A stretch of 64,000 bases of DNA, taken from contig OCMG01000002.1 of NCBI GenBank assembly GCA_900215285.1, positions 434,001-498,000 on the forward strand, read 5' to 3'. The DNA comes from Ensifer adhaerens (GTDB lineage: Bacteria; Pseudomonadota; Alphaproteobacteria; Rhizobiales; Rhizobiaceae). Made by a program: the position numbers and the translations under genes. A model generated the notes under the pieces. The model was given only the letters and a program-made list of their open reading frames with translations. It was not told the DNA's origin and searched no databases. Numbering within the stretch: position 1 is the stretch's first letter; the number at the start of each line of letters is the position of its first letter. Shown here in pieces: positions 7,649 to 17,275 of this stretch.

Positions 7649-10153
7649 TCAGCCCCCGTGCGTCATGTTTCTTGCCTCACCCTCGACGCTCCAGTCGGCA
7701 GGATTCAGCACGCGGCCTTCGGCCTCGGTGCGACCGTCTGCATGGCAGAGCACCGTTCCGTATTCGGGGTCCTGGATAGTCAATACGCCGTCCGCGTCTT
7801 CCGAGATCGAAAGCCCGGCGAAGCGGCTGGCAAATTCGTGCTCCGATCCCTGATCGCCCAGACGGACGATCCAGGCGGTCCGGTGCCCGTCGATGCGAAG
7901 CTCGTTGCCGGCAGTCGGACCGGTTTCGACGTCCGCAAACGGGCTGCTACCCTTGAGCAGCACCATGCCCTGACCCGAGCGCGCCACGGCGACATCGCCC
8001 TTGACGGACGAGGTGTCGAATTCCTGGCGCGGGAACCAGGCGTGCGAGAAGCCCGGCTGTTCAGCCGCGCAGTTGAATATGAGAACGGCAAGGCCGCGAT
8101 AGTGATGCAGGCGCGGCAGCGTGCCCGAACCGCCCCAATAGGACGGTCGGCCATAGCCGGAATGGATGGTCTCGCCCGGATGGTTGATCCAGATCTGCGC
8201 ATCGGCATTCTCGCCGAGACGAAGCTGTAGCACGGTTTCCTGGTAACCCCATTCGTTCCAGCGGTAATGCGCCGCCGTGCCCATGGCGTAATGCGCGGTC
8301 TTGTAGTGATAGAGCTTGGCGATGCGGTTTTCGCCCTGCGCGAAGACCCATTCCTGACCTTCCGGCGAGCGCCAGTCGGCAACGGCGGCAAGCGCCGTCG
8401 GGATTTCCAGTCCATGATCGCGCAGCGAAATCGCCATCTGCGGCAGCGCATGAACGCGGCGGCCGTAATTGCCCTTACCCCAGATGAGGCGGGCAATGCC
8501 CGAGAGCTCCAGCGAGCCGGCCGCGCGGAGCGTATGCTCGTAGGAGCGGCCTTGCGCACCCGTCAGGATGCCATGATGGGCGGAACGGGCGACGATGGTG
8601 ACGAGACGAACGATCGCCTTGCGGGCGCGCTCGCGCACGTCCTCATCGGGCGCCAGCGCGAAGAGCGCCGTCAGACCCTTGAGGTCGATGGGGAAATATG
8701 GCGCGGAGTTGAACTCGGCCATTTCCCATTTCTCGAAATGGTCTAGCCAGGCGCGGACGCGCTGGAGACCGATGGCCGACTGTTCCGCGCCGAGGCGGCC
8801 GGAGCGGACAAACCGCTCCTTCGGATGCAGCGCGCCGGCCAGATAGCAGGCCGTATGGAACAGCAGCGCATGGTTTTCGGAGAAATACCACTGCACGTCA
8901 TTGCCCGGTTCATCCATCCAGTAGCGGTAGGAGAGAATGGCGCGGTCAATCTGCGCAACCACATCCGGGTCGATATGCTGGCCATATGCCGTGCGGCACC
9001 AGAGCAGTGGCACGAGTGCGAAGTCGGCGCAGTCGTGGCAGTCGACGATGGTCGGCAGGGTTGCGGCGATCATCGCGTCGGTCTTTGCGCCGTAGCGCCC
9101 GGAGGCGAGGCGCGCCAGCGCCATGACATTGTCCGGTTCGCCGAATTCGGAAATCTCGGTCAGCGTTTCGGTGATGCGGTCGGCAAGAGCCGAACTCGCT
9201 TCGCCCTGACGCTCGGCATGGCAGATTTCGACACCGAAGACTCGCGCAGCGGTGAAGCCATCCGCCGAGAGGCTGACATGGAAATGGCGAAAGTCGGAGG
9301 GAAGGGCAGAAGCCTCGCCCAGCGAAAGCCGGGTCTGGCCGGCATTGAGCGTCAGCGCGAGACGCATCGGCTCCTCGCGCGACATGAAATCGCCTTCGAC
9401 CGTCACATGCGCTTCAGCCGAAACCGGCAGCGCAGCACCTGTCACCAGCGCCACGTCACCGGCGCGATACGCCGGCTTTTCGAAATGCATGTCGTCCAGC
9501 GCCGCTTCGATCGCGGCGGCAGTGGCGCCCTTGCCCGGAACCGGCAGCGCCTGCTGAGCGGAGGGACCGGAGACGTAGTCCATCTGGAAGAAATAGCGCG
9601 CATCGCGCTCGGCCAGATCGTCGAAGAAGACGGAAATCTCGTTGAGACCGGCTTTCAGCGAGACGGCGAAATCCTTCTTTGCTTCGAGGTTCCGGACATA
9701 ATCGGCCATGAAGCCGATTTCCGCGCCATTCACGAAGAGAACAGCCCCGCCGCAGGTGCCGAGACGCAGGAGCGCTTCGCCGGCGATTTCCGCCTCGATA
9801 GCGGTCGTGGCCCATGTACCGATCACGGTCGGGCGGAACCAGAAGCCGGAGAGATCGACGCGCGGCGAGCCGAAGGGCAGCCAGAAGCGTGAGAGGGCAA
9901 ATTCGCTCGTAACTTCGGGACGCTTGCCGCGGCGCTCGACGCCGAAAGCCGTGCGGCAGGGATATTCATGCGGGATAAAGTTCTTGTGCTTGGTCAGGAA
10001 GAAGAAGGGATCCATTTCCCCCTTCATCGGCTGGTCCGGCACGTCATAGCGCGCCTCCGCCGTGCTCCCGAGCTGCCAATAGGTGATCGGCGCGCCAGCG
10101 GGCAGAGGACGCTTCAGGTGATCGGTCGCAAAAGAGGTCATGTGCGTGTTCAT
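7649..10153 (-). CDS. Large unassigned protein of a pectin/uronide operon, possible carbohydrate-active enzyme
   Basis: I do not recognise the family. The 834-residue product has no obvious signal peptide. The N-terminal third (to about 330) looks beta-rich, with sugar-binding-domain-like passages such as LGTCGGAVLFVNGAEIGFM and GLNEISVFFDDLAERDARYF. The middle (about 340-620) looks helical, with YFSENHALLFHTACYLAGA and GRSYEHTLRAAGSLE; the C-terminal part is again beta-rich (WGYQETVLQLRLGENADAQI). A helical toroid between beta domains is the architecture of several polysaccharide lyases and glycoside hydrolases, so a cytoplasmic lyase or hydrolase of imported uronides is plausible but unproven. 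Start codon overlaps the kduI stop (ATGA). Confidence 0.8.
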   Translation of the reverse strand: MNTHMTSFATDHLKRPLPAGAPITYWQLGSTAEARYDVPDQPMKGEMDPFFFLTKHKNFIPHEYPCRTAFGVERRGKRPEVTSEFALSRFWLPFGSPRVDLSGFWFRPTVIGTWATTAIEAEIAGEALLRLGTCGGAVLFVNGAEIGFMADYVRNLEAKKDFAVSLKAGLNEISVFFDDLAERDARYFFQMDYVSGPSAQQALPVPGKGATAAAIEAALDDMHFEKPAYRAGDVALVTGAALPVSAEAHVTVEGDFMSREEPMRLALTLNAGQTRLSLGEASALPSDFRHFHVSLSADGFTAARVFGVEICHAERQGEASSALADRITETLTEISEFGEPDNVMALARLASGRYGAKTDAMIAATLPTIVDCHDCADFALVPLLWCRTAYGQHIDPDVVAQIDRAILSYRYWMDEPGNDVQWYFSENHALLFHTACYLAGALHPKERFVRSGRLGAEQSAIGLQRVRAWLDHFEKWEMAEFNSAPYFPIDLKGLTALFALAPDEDVRERARKAIVRLVTIVARSAHHGILTGAQGRSYEHTLRAAGSLELSGIARLIWGKGNYGRRVHALPQMAISLRDHGLEIPTALAAVADWRSPEGQEWVFAQGENRIAKLYHYKTAHYAMGTAAHYRWNEWGYQETVLQLRLGENADAQIWINHPGETIHSGYGRPSYWGGSGTLPRLHHYRGLAVLIFNCAAEQPGFSHAWFPRQEFDTSSVKGDVAVARSGQGMVLLKGSSPFADVETGPTAGNELRIDGHRTAWIVRLGDQGSEHEFASRFAGLSISEDADGVLTIQDPEYGTVLCHADGRTEAEGRVLNPADWSVEGEARNMTHGG

Positions 10154-10986
10154 TTCAGTGTAGCCACGGGAACGGGATCGACATCGGTATAGGCCTGGTT
10201 TTCACCGGTCATGCCCCAGACGAAGGCATAAGGGCCGGTGCCGGCACCCATATGGATCGACCAGGCGGGCGAGATCACAACATCGCCATTGGCGACGATC
10301 AGGTTGCGCGTCTCGTCCGGACGGCCCATCAGATGAATGACCCGGTCGGCCTCGTCGAGGTCGAAATAGCAATAGGCTTCCATGCGCCGCTCATGGAGGT
10401 GTGGGGGCATGGTGTTCCAGATGCTTCCGGGTGCGAGATCGGTGATCCCCATCAAAAGGAGGGAGGACGGGGCGACCTCGGGATGAATGTACATGCGCAG
10501 GCGGCGCTTGTTGGAGCGAACCTCTTCACCGAGATCCAGCGCCTTGGCTTCGGCCTGCGTGATCAGCCGGTGCGGAATATCGCGGCCAGCAGGAACCGAG
10601 TTCATATAGAAGCGCGCGGGCTTGGCCGGATCGTCGCTGGTCAGCGTCACCTTTTCGGCCCCCCGGCCGATATAGAGAACGTCGCGGTTGGCGAGCGCGA
10701 AGGTCTCGCCATCAACCGTGATCTTGCCCGCGCCACCGAGATTGGCGACACCCATTTCGCGCGCTGTGAAGAAGAGCGGCGTTCCGATTTCAGCACCATC
10801 GCCGAAGGACAGCGGCTCGGCGGCGGGCGTTGCCGCGCCGACGATCATGCGATCGACATGCGTATAAGCGAATTCGATATGGCCGGGGCGATAAAGGCCT
10901 TCGATCAGGAATTCGGCGCGGAGGCGCTCCGTGTCGAAGGTTTTGATATCGTTGGGCGATACACCGTAGAGAACGCGCATGGTCAT
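10150..10986 (-). CDS. kduI: 4-deoxy-L-threo-5-hexosulose-uronate ketol-isomerase (5-keto-4-deoxyuronate isomerase)
   Basis: Cytoplasmic cupin isomerase that converts the keto form of 4-deoxy-uronate, released from unsaturated uronides, into 3-deoxy-D-glycero-2,5-hexodiulosonate. The 278-residue length is standard. The metal-site and family motifs are visible: TMPPHLHERRMEAYCYFDL, VIHLMGRPDETRNLIVANG and ISPAWSIHMGAGTGPYAFVW, ending with the usual NQAYTDVDPV. Overlaps both neighbours by four bases (ATGA at each end). No kduD is present in the window, so the next reduction must be encoded elsewhere. Confidence 0.95.
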   Translation of the reverse strand: MTMRVLYGVSPNDIKTFDTERLRAEFLIEGLYRPGHIEFAYTHVDRMIVGAATPAAEPLSFGDGAEIGTPLFFTAREMGVANLGGAGKITVDGETFALANRDVLYIGRGAEKVTLTSDDPAKPARFYMNSVPAGRDIPHRLITQAEAKALDLGEEVRSNKRRLRMYIHPEVAPSSLLLMGITDLAPGSIWNTMPPHLHERRMEAYCYFDLDEADRVIHLMGRPDETRNLIVANGDVVISPAWSIHMGAGTGPYAFVWGMTGENQAYTDVDPVPVATLK

Positions 10987-12083
10987 GCCGCCGCCTCCTT
11001 CTCGTCTACATGGGAAAGCGCCTCAGTGAGGCAGAGGATGGCCAGCGCCTGACCGTAGCCGGTCGGCTCGATCGGAATGTCCTTGTAGAACTGCAGGTCG
11101 TGGCCCATGCGCGTCCCGTAGGAGACGTTGGCGACGGTGCCGTTGTCGTCGATATTGGCAAGAACGACGCTAAGCGCCTTGAGCCCCGCCTCGCGGCAGC
11201 CCTTCGGTCCGATACCGAGGCGCGCCGCCTTCATCAGGCCGTAGCCGAAACCGGCGGTCGCGGAGATTTCCTCGTATGAGGTCGGGTCGTCGAGCAGCGT
11301 GTGCCATGCGCCGGACGGCGCCTGAAGCTTCAGCAGCGTCTCGATCTGCGCTTCCAGCACGCCGAGCAGGAATGTGCGGATCGGGGCTGGTATGTCGGCC
11401 ATTTCGATCAGGTCGAGAATACCGACCGTGATCCAGCTGTTGCCGCGACCCCAGAGCGCGCGGGCGAAATTGTGCCGTCCGTCGAAGGTCCAGCCGTGGA
11501 ACCAGAGACCGGTCTTGGTGTCGGCCAGATAGCGGGTGTGAAGAAGGAACTGATGGCAGGCTTCATCAACCAGTTCGTGCCGGCCGCTCGTCTGGCCATA
11601 GGAGGCGAGAAAAAGGCCTACCATGACCAGCGTGTCGTCCCAGAGCTCGCGGTCGTTGATCTTGTCGGAAACGATATGCGGAATTCCGCCTTCCGGCGTG
11701 CGTGGCATTTCGGACAGGACGCGATCCGCCCACCTGTCGAGTTCGCCGCGCCAGCGCTCCTCACCCGTCTCGCGCCAGAGAAGCGAAAGCGGCAGCATGG
11801 GGGCAGTCGTGTTGATATTGAGCTTGGGAAGACCGGCTGCGATGCGGCCATCAAACCAATTCTCGATCAGCGCCTTCAGGGCGGGGTCGCGGTTGAACAT
11901 CCACAAACGAACGAGGCCATAGAGACCAACGCCCTGCGGCCATTCCCAGGAATTGAAGCTGATATAGTCGCCTGCGGTGCCGTCCAGATTGGGCTCGTTG
12001 TAGCGGCCGTCGTGGCTAAGTTGGGTCATGCCCTGCACAAGCCGGTCCAGGCGCTCTTTGAGAACGCTTGCCTGAGGCGTCAT
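10983..12083 (-). CDS. GH105-type unsaturated rhamnogalacturonyl/galacturonyl hydrolase (YteR-like)
   Basis: Glycoside hydrolase that removes the terminal unsaturated uronic acid from oligosaccharides made by pectate or rhamnogalacturonan lyases. Start at ATG 12083 (MTPQASVLKERL) gives 366 residues, the usual length for this single (alpha/alpha)6-barrel family; longer readings run into the regulatory region. Visible: SWEWPQGVGLYGLVRLWMF, the acidic catalytic region NDRELWDDTLVMVGLFLA, and ALWGRGNSWITVGILDLIE. No signal peptide, so it acts on imported oligomers. First gene of the leftward operon, divergent from the LacI regulator. Confidence 0.9.
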   Translation of the reverse strand: MTPQASVLKERLDRLVQGMTQLSHDGRYNEPNLDGTAGDYISFNSWEWPQGVGLYGLVRLWMFNRDPALKALIENWFDGRIAAGLPKLNINTTAPMLPLSLLWRETGEERWRGELDRWADRVLSEMPRTPEGGIPHIVSDKINDRELWDDTLVMVGLFLASYGQTSGRHELVDEACHQFLLHTRYLADTKTGLWFHGWTFDGRHNFARALWGRGNSWITVGILDLIEMADIPAPIRTFLLGVLEAQIETLLKLQAPSGAWHTLLDDPTSYEEISATAGFGYGLMKAARLGIGPKGCREAGLKALSVVLANIDDNGTVANVSYGTRMGHDLQFYKDIPIEPTGYGQALAILCLTEALSHVDEKEAAA

Positions 12084-12162
12084 ATCGATTTCCTCCCGTA
12101 TCGCACCACCTCTTGCAGCCTGGAAGGCGCGCCGGATGGCTTGGGAAGAAAACTGGCACAAC

Positions 12163-12194
12163 GAAAATTCTTGCGCAATATGAAAATTTCTTGC
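12163..12194. promoter_or_regulatory. Candidate operator between the uronide operon and its LacI-type regulator
   Basis: The 143-bp divergent spacer holds a near-perfect direct repeat, GAAAATTCTTGC (12163-12174) and GAAAATTTCTTGC (12182-12194), with the 8-bp palindrome TTGCGCAA (12171-12178) at its centre. LacI-family proteins bind such short palindromes with a central CG. The repeat is seen; the binding role is inferred. Confidence 0.45.
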
Positions 12195-12226
12195 AGTCTC
12201 GGCGCTGAGATCTGTGAGGAGACGGC

Positions 12227-13273
12227 ATGAGCAGCGTTGGCAAGAGAGGCAAACCGAGCCGGAAGGTCCGGCTGGAAGACATCGCGGCGCGCTGCGGCGT
12301 GTCGATGAGCACGGCCTCGCGAGCGCTCGCCGGGGAGAAGGGTGTACGGCCCGAAATCCGCGCACAGGTCATGGAGATGGCCAAGGCACTGAACTACAGC
12401 GTGCCCACCTCCGTCAGCGGCCAGAAGATCATCCTGGCAGCGAGCAGCGTCGCGATGATCGACTACGTCCGAAACCAGTTCACCGCGCAGGTTCTTCAAG
12501 GGCTGCATCAGCGCGCCGAAACGCTGGGTGTCGAGATCGTGACACGCCCCATTTCCGGCGCGCCGGGAGACATTGAAGGCTTGCGGGACGCGCTGACCGA
12601 TGAAAGCGTCGCGGGCTTCCTGTTTCTCACCATCGACGACGAAAACGCTCTGGCGCTGAGCCGCGACTTCGGCAAGCCCGTTGTCCTGATCAATAGCGAC
12701 GATCCGCTCATGCGGCTGTCTAGCGTCACGCCCTGCAATCGGTCCGGCGCGCGGATCGGCGCGGAATATCTGCAATCGCTCGGGCACGAGCGAATCCTGT
12801 TTCTCATGCGCCGCGGCCGCCGCACCATCGAACGTCGATTCGAGGGCTGGCGCGATGCGCTTTTCGCCAAAGGTATCCGCGACTTTGACGATCTGACCGT
12901 CGAGGTGGAGGACTGGCTGCCCGAGCTCGCCGCCGCCGCCATCGAGCGGCGCATTGCTGAACACGGCCTGGACTTCACAGCCGTTCTGACCGCCGGCGAA
13001 AGCCTTGCCGCGGGCGCAATGATGGGCGTGCAAAAGGCGGGCTTTTCCGTTCCCGGTGACGTTTCCGTCATCGGCATGGACGACCTGCCGCAGGCGGCAT
13101 TCTACAACCCGCCACTCTCCTCCATCCATGTTCCCATGCACGAGATCGGTGCCACCGCGCTCGATCTTCTGCTTGACGCCGTAAGCGGCAATGCGACGCC
13201 TGCGCGACGCATAGAACTCGCCTGCCACATCGTGGAACGGCATTCCACGGCGCGGGTGCGCAATCGTCAATGA
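12227..13273 (+). CDS. LacI-family transcriptional regulator of the uronide operon
   Basis: Probable local repressor, 348 residues. The N-terminal helix-turn-helix is clear (residues 16-65: EDIAARCGVSMSTASRALAG, then VRPEIRAQVMEMAKALNY). A periplasmic-binding-protein-like sensor domain follows, with typical IGAEYLQSLGHERILFL and DVSVIGMDDLPQAAFYNPPL. Divergent from the GH105 gene with the candidate operator in between, so I infer control by a uronide-pathway intermediate. Ends 14 bases before the stop of the convergent oxidoreductase gene. Confidence 0.92.
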   Translation: MSSVGKRGKPSRKVRLEDIAARCGVSMSTASRALAGEKGVRPEIRAQVMEMAKALNYSVPTSVSGQKIILAASSVAMIDYVRNQFTAQVLQGLHQRAETLGVEIVTRPISGAPGDIEGLRDALTDESVAGFLFLTIDDENALALSRDFGKPVVLINSDDPLMRLSSVTPCNRSGARIGAEYLQSLGHERILFLMRRGRRTIERRFEGWRDALFAKGIRDFDDLTVEVEDWLPELAAAAIERRIAEHGLDFTAVLTAGESLAAGAMMGVQKAGFSVPGDVSVIGMDDLPQAAFYNPPLSSIHVPMHEIGATALDLLLDAVSGNATPARRIELACHIVERHSTARVRNRQ

Positions 13274-13275
13274 TG

Positions 13276-13290
13276 TGAGCCGGAGGCTCA
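13276..13290. terminator. Short hairpin between convergent genes
   Basis: TGAGCC (13276-13281) pairs with GGCTCA (13285-13290) around a three-base loop between the LacI gene and the oxidoreductase gene. There is no T run, so termination is only a guess. Confidence 0.35.
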
Positions 13291-14403
13291 ACGCTTCACC
13301 CCGTAGGCGACCTGATCGAGCCGCACGGCCTGGCCGGTCGCTGCAGATTGTTGCGCGGCCATGCCCATGGCGACCGCCCACCAGCCATCCTCAAGGCTGA
13401 CCTCCACCTGCTGCTCACCCAGCGCCGCGCGCTGGAAACGCTGATGCTGGTAAAAGGTCGAGCCATTGTGGTCGCCGGCGGCGAGCAATTGCGGATCGAC
13501 GGGAATTTCGACCAGCCGCGGCCCCTTCGGCTCGCGCGGCGATACGACGACCTGTGGCACCGGCGGCTCGCCGAGATGATCCGGCCAGAAGCGGCCCGGC
13601 CCTGGCACATGCGCCTCGATCTTGCCCTTCGGCCCGACGGCGGAAATCTCCTCCTGGTAGCGCGCACCCTCGGCAAACATGCAGAGTTCCAGCATGGCCC
13701 GCGCGCCGGAAGCGAAGTCGACGATCACATAGGCATTGTCCCAGATGTCGGAGCGCTGGCCGTCATAAACCTCGTCCAGATGGTTCACCGCCTGGCCGCC
13801 CGAAGCCATGACGCGGACGGGATCGGACTTGAGGATGAAGCGCATGAGATCGAAGAAATGGCAGCATTTCTCGACCAGCGTCCCACCGGTGTTGCGGTTG
13901 AAGCGATTCCAGTCGCCGACCTTTTCGAGAAAGGGAAAGCGATGCTCGCGGATCGTCAGCATCCTGATGCCGCCGGTCGCGGCTTCCGCCTCTTCCGCCA
14001 GCCGCGCGACCGGCGGCATGTAGCGATATTCCATCGCCACCCAGATCGGCGCGGGATATGCTGCGCGAAGGGCTGCCAAGCGCGGAGCATCAGCAGGGTC
14101 TGTAAACAGCGGCTTTTCGCACAGAATGGGCACTGGGCGGATCGCTGCGATCTCTTCGAGTTGGCCGAGATGCATGTAGTTCGGGCTGACGATCAGCAGG
14201 CAATTGACGTCCTTGACCGCCAGAACATCGGCAATCGAATTCGCCATGACCGCATCGGGCACCATCCCTGCCGCAATCGCGCGCATCCCCGCGTCCGGCT
14301 CGAAAATCGCGGCGACGCGGGCATTGGGGAGCAGCGCAATATTGCGCAAATGCTCCTGCCCCATCATGCCGCAGCCTATCAATCCGTAGTTCAACGTCGT
14401 CAT
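13288..14403 (-). CDS. Gfo/Idh/MocA family NAD(P)-dependent oxidoreductase
   Basis: Sugar or sugar-acid dehydrogenase of 371 residues; substrate unknown. Rossmann nucleotide site at the N-terminus (YGLIGCGMMGQEHLRNIAL) with an acidic residue after the second strand (AAIFEPD). The family signature CEKPLFTDP follows around residue 97, and the C-terminal alpha/beta substrate domain contains NTGGTLVEKCCHFFDLMRF, whose lysine and histidine are the usual catalytic pair. Nine bases downstream of the GntR regulator gene and co-directional with it, so probably co-transcribed. Confidence 0.9.
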   Translation of the reverse strand: MTTLNYGLIGCGMMGQEHLRNIALLPNARVAAIFEPDAGMRAIAAGMVPDAVMANSIADVLAVKDVNCLLIVSPNYMHLGQLEEIAAIRPVPILCEKPLFTDPADAPRLAALRAAYPAPIWVAMEYRYMPPVARLAEEAEAATGGIRMLTIREHRFPFLEKVGDWNRFNRNTGGTLVEKCCHFFDLMRFILKSDPVRVMASGGQAVNHLDEVYDGQRSDIWDNAYVIVDFASGARAMLELCMFAEGARYQEEISAVGPKGKIEAHVPGPGRFWPDHLGEPPVPQVVVSPREPKGPRLVEIPVDPQLLAAGDHNGSTFYQHQRFQRAALGEQQVEVSLEDGWWAVAMGMAAQQSAATGQAVRLDQVAYGVKR

Positions 14404-14412
14404 TTCACAGTC

Positions 14413-15117
14413 CTATTTCAGTCGCGCCACATAGCGGGCGATTTCCGGGTCAAACCAGGTATGGGAGACTTCCGCCTTGGCGCCATGCTGATCCTGGCTG
14501 ATGCGCAGCACCTGCGGCGCGGGCGATCCGGCGGGCATGGAGAATTCTTCAGGCCGCCATTCGGGAACAGCGCCGAGGCCAATGCGATCTTCTGCCCGCA
14601 CGATCCAGAGATTGAGCTTTTGGCGATAGTAGAGGTAGAGCGACTCAGACAGGTCCTCGACCTTGAAGCCCGCGCCGATGCCGGCATCGAGCCAGATCTC
14701 CTCCAGCGCAGCAGGCTTGCCCGAAAGACGGCGCAGGCGGCGAATGCGCCAAGCCTCGGATGACGCGCCGAATTCCGGCAGGTCCACCGGCTTTTCCCGC
14801 CGCACGACACTCAGGATTTCCGCCGTCGGCAGCCCGCCGCCCTCGATGAGTTCGAGGCGGAACATGGCGTAGACGCTTTGCGGATCGCTGACGGCGCGGA
14901 CGTAATTGCCCGACCCCTGACGGCGCTCCAGCAGACCGCGCTTCTCTAGCTCAGCCAGCGCCTTGCGCAGCGTTCCAACCGCAATGCCGAGGCCTGCGGC
15001 CATGTCCCGTTCCGGCGGCAGTCGCTCGCCGTCGATCAGCCGGTTGGCGGCGATGTCGCGCACCAGAAGCTCGGCGATCTGGACATAGATGGGCAGGCTG
15101 CCGGCGGTGGAATTCAT
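14413..15117 (-). CDS. GntR-family transcriptional regulator with UTRA ligand domain
   Basis: DNA-binding regulator, 234 residues. N-terminal winged helix (residues 9-75): LPIYVQIAELLVRDI, then LPPERDMAAGLGIAVGTLRKA. The C-terminal UTRA-type sensor includes EAWRIRRLRRLSGKPAALEE and ends VSHTWFDPEIARYVARLK. Divergent from the flavin-monooxygenase operon; a perfect inverted repeat lies in the shared spacer. I infer that it controls both that operon and its own. Confidence 0.9.
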   Translation of the reverse strand: MNSTAGSLPIYVQIAELLVRDIAANRLIDGERLPPERDMAAGLGIAVGTLRKALAELEKRGLLERRQGSGNYVRAVSDPQSVYAMFRLELIEGGGLPTAEILSVVRREKPVDLPEFGASSEAWRIRRLRRLSGKPAALEEIWLDAGIGAGFKVEDLSESLYLYYRQKLNLWIVRAEDRIGLGAVPEWRPEEFSMPAGSPAPQVLRISQDQHGAKAEVSHTWFDPEIARYVARLK

Positions 15118-15170
15118 GGTTTCCGCGACCTCCCAACCGCTGGAATGAAAAATTGATACACTATTGATCT

Positions 15171-15186
15171 ACATCAAACTTGATGT
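15171..15186. promoter_or_regulatory. Inverted repeat, candidate GntR operator
   Basis: ACATCAA-AC-TTGATGT is a perfect 7-bp inverted repeat in the spacer between the GntR gene (start 15117) and the monooxygenase gene (start 15225). Related ATTGAT half-sites occur at 15152-15157 and 15163-15168. Confidence 0.5.
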
Positions 15187-15224
15187 TAGGCAAGAGAAAA
15201 ATGTGCATCCGGGAGGAAAAAATC

Positions 15225-16382
15225 ATGACGGTCGTTCCCGTCACATCCGCCGATCTCGACGCCGCCGAAGTGTCCTGGTTTGCAGCTCTGTGTTCCGATG
15301 ATTACGAATATCTGGGCGTGCCGGACGGCCGCCTGCGCTCGAGCTTCGAGCATTGCTCGGACATCGTGAAGACCGCCGAAGGCTTGGGCTTCCGCAACAT
15401 TCTCTGCCCCTCCTCCTATCAGGTCGGACAGGACACGCTTTCATTCGTCGCCGCCTGCGCGCCGATCACGGAGAAGATCAACATGCTCGCCGCCATACGC
15501 TGCGGCGAGATGCAGCCGATCATGCTGGCGCGCACCGTCGCCACGCTCGACCACATGCTGAAGGGCCGACTGACGCTGAACGTCATCTCATCGGACTTCC
15601 CCGGCGAAGTCGCCGACAGCGCGTTCCGCTACCGGCGCAGCCATGAAGTCGTGGAAATCCTGCGTCAGGCATGGACGCGCGATAAAATCGATTTCGAGGG
15701 CGAGGTCTACAACTTCAAGAACGTGCCCACAGACCCCGCCCGCCCCTATCAGCAGAATGGCGGCCCGCTTCTCTATTTCGGCGGCTATTCGCCCGATGCA
15801 CTGGAACTCTGCGGCGCCCAATGCGACGTCTATCTCATGTGGCCGGAGACGAAGGACCAGCTTGCCGAGCGCATGAAGGCCGTGAACGAGCGCGCCGCCG
15901 CCCATGGCCGGACGCTGGATTACGGACTTCGCGTCCACATGATCGTGCGCGACACCGAGAAAGAAGCCCGCGAATATGCGGATCACATCGTCTCCAAGCT
16001 CGATGACGAATACGGCAAGCTGATCCGCGAGCGGGCGCATGATTCCATTTCGCTCGGCGTTGCCCATCAGGCCCGCGCCCGCGAGCTGGCCGACCAGTTC
16101 GGCTATATCGAGCCTCACTTATGGACCGGCATCGGCCGGGCACGCTCCGGCTGCGGGGCAGCGATTGTCGGCTCGACCGACCAGGTGCTTTCGGAACTGG
16201 AGGCCTATCGCAAGATGGGTATCCGCGCCTTCATCCTTTCCGGCTATCCGCATCTTGACGAGGCCGAACATTTCGGCACCAAGGTTCTGCCGCAGCTGAA
16301 AACCTGTTCGCTGCCGCATGAATATGGACGCGTGCCCGCCGAAACCCCGGCGACGCCGCTTGGAACCGGAGTTCGCCGCTGA
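15225..16382 (+). CDS. LLM-class flavin-dependent monooxygenase (SsuD-like)
   Basis: Two-component flavin monooxygenase using reduced FMN from the flavin reductase two genes downstream. Start at ATG 15225 follows GGGAGG (15211-15216) and gives 385 residues. The luciferase-like TIM barrel is recognisable: [40 protein letters not shown] with the following [29 protein letters not shown], and the C-terminal [20 protein letters not shown]. Closest pattern is the alkanesulfonate monooxygenase group, but the substrate cannot be fixed. Stop overlaps the next start (TGATG). Confidence 0.9.
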   Translation: MTVVPVTSADLDAAEVSWFAALCSDDYEYLGVPDGRLRSSFEHCSDIVKTAEGLGFRNILCPSSYQVGQDTLSFVAACAPITEKINMLAAIRCGEMQPIMLARTVATLDHMLKGRLTLNVISSDFPGEVADSAFRYRRSHEVVEILRQAWTRDKIDFEGEVYNFKNVPTDPARPYQQNGGPLLYFGGYSPDALELCGAQCDVYLMWPETKDQLAERMKAVNERAAAHGRTLDYGLRVHMIVRDTEKEAREYADHIVSKLDDEYGKLIRERAHDSISLGVAHQARARELADQFGYIEPHLWTGIGRARSGCGAAIVGSTDQVLSELEAYRKMGIRAFILSGYPHLDEAEHFGTKVLPQLKTCSLPHEYGRVPAETPATPLGTGVRR

Positions 16383-17275
16383 TGGAACGCATTGATATTA
16401 CACCCGATCTCACCTTCAGCCGCCTCGTCTACGGCATGTGGCGGTTGGGCGATGACGCGGACACGTCGGATGCCCACATCCGCGCCAAGCTGGATGCCTG
16501 CCTTGCCCAGGGCATCACCACGATGGACCACGCCGACATCTATGGCGGCTACACGGTCGAAGGCCTCTTCGGCCGCGTGCTGAAGGCGACGCCGTCACTG
16601 CGCGACCAGATCGAGATCGTCACGAAGTGCGATATCGTCGCGCCGGTTGGCCGCCACGCGGCTGCGCGCGTCAAATATTATGACACGAGCGCCGCCCACA
16701 TCACGGCCTCGCTTGAAGCCTCGCTGAAGGAACTCGGCACCGATCATGTCGACCTGCTGCTGATCCACCGCCCCGATCCCTTCATGGATCCGGATGAAAC
16801 AGGCCCGGCGCTCGATGCCCTCTTGAACTCCGGCAAGGCCCGTGCGGTCGGCGTTTCGAACTTCCGCCCGTGGGATTTCTCGCTGCTTCAGTCTTCGATG
16901 GAGAACAACCTTTCCGTCAACCAGATCGAACTGAGCCTTGCCTGTACGGAGCCCTTCACGAATGGCGATCTCGCCTATCTGCAAGAGAGGATGATCGTGC
17001 CGATGGCTTGGTCGCCGCTTGGCGGCGGCGGGCTCATGGATGGGTCGAAGCCGGCGCTTGCCGCAGCGCTCAAGCGCATTGCCGGAGAACAGGGTGTGGA
17101 TGAGGCGGCCGTAGCTGTGGCCTGGCTGCTGGCGCATCCGGCCCGCATCGCGCCCGTGCTTGGCACCAACAATCTCGCGCGCATCGCCCGGATCGGCGAA
17201 GCCGCCAAGGTCGAAATCGACCGGCAGACATGGTTTGAACTTTACACGCTGGCAATCGGAAAAGAGGTGCCCTGA
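16382..17275 (+). CDS. Aldo/keto reductase
   Basis: NADPH-dependent reductase of 297 residues, YdhF-like. The catalytic tetrad regions are visible: Asp and Tyr in TTMDHADIYGGYTVEGLFGR, Lys in IVTKCDIVAP and His in DLLLIHRPDPFMDPDE; the nucleotide-binding C-terminal part is VAVAWLLAHPARIAPVLGT. Coupled by TGATG overlaps to the monooxygenase upstream and the flavin reductase downstream, so it probably reduces a carbonyl product of the same pathway. Confidence 0.92.
   Translation: MERIDITPDLTFSRLVYGMWRLGDDADTSDAHIRAKLDACLAQGITTMDHADIYGGYTVEGLFGRVLKATPSLRDQIEIVTKCDIVAPVGRHAAARVKYYDTSAAHITASLEASLKELGTDHVDLLLIHRPDPFMDPDETGPALDALLNSGKARAVGVSNFRPWDFSLLQSSMENNLSVNQIELSLACTEPFTNGDLAYLQERMIVPMAWSPLGGGGLMDGSKPALAAALKRIAGEQGVDEAAVAVAWLLAHPARIAPVLGTNNLARIARIGEAAKVEIDRQTWFELYTLAIGKEVP

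Noticed and set aside
12080..13381. Minus-strand open frame of 433 codons opposite the LacI regulator
   Set aside because: Shadow of the regulator gene; its tail crosses the divergent control region.
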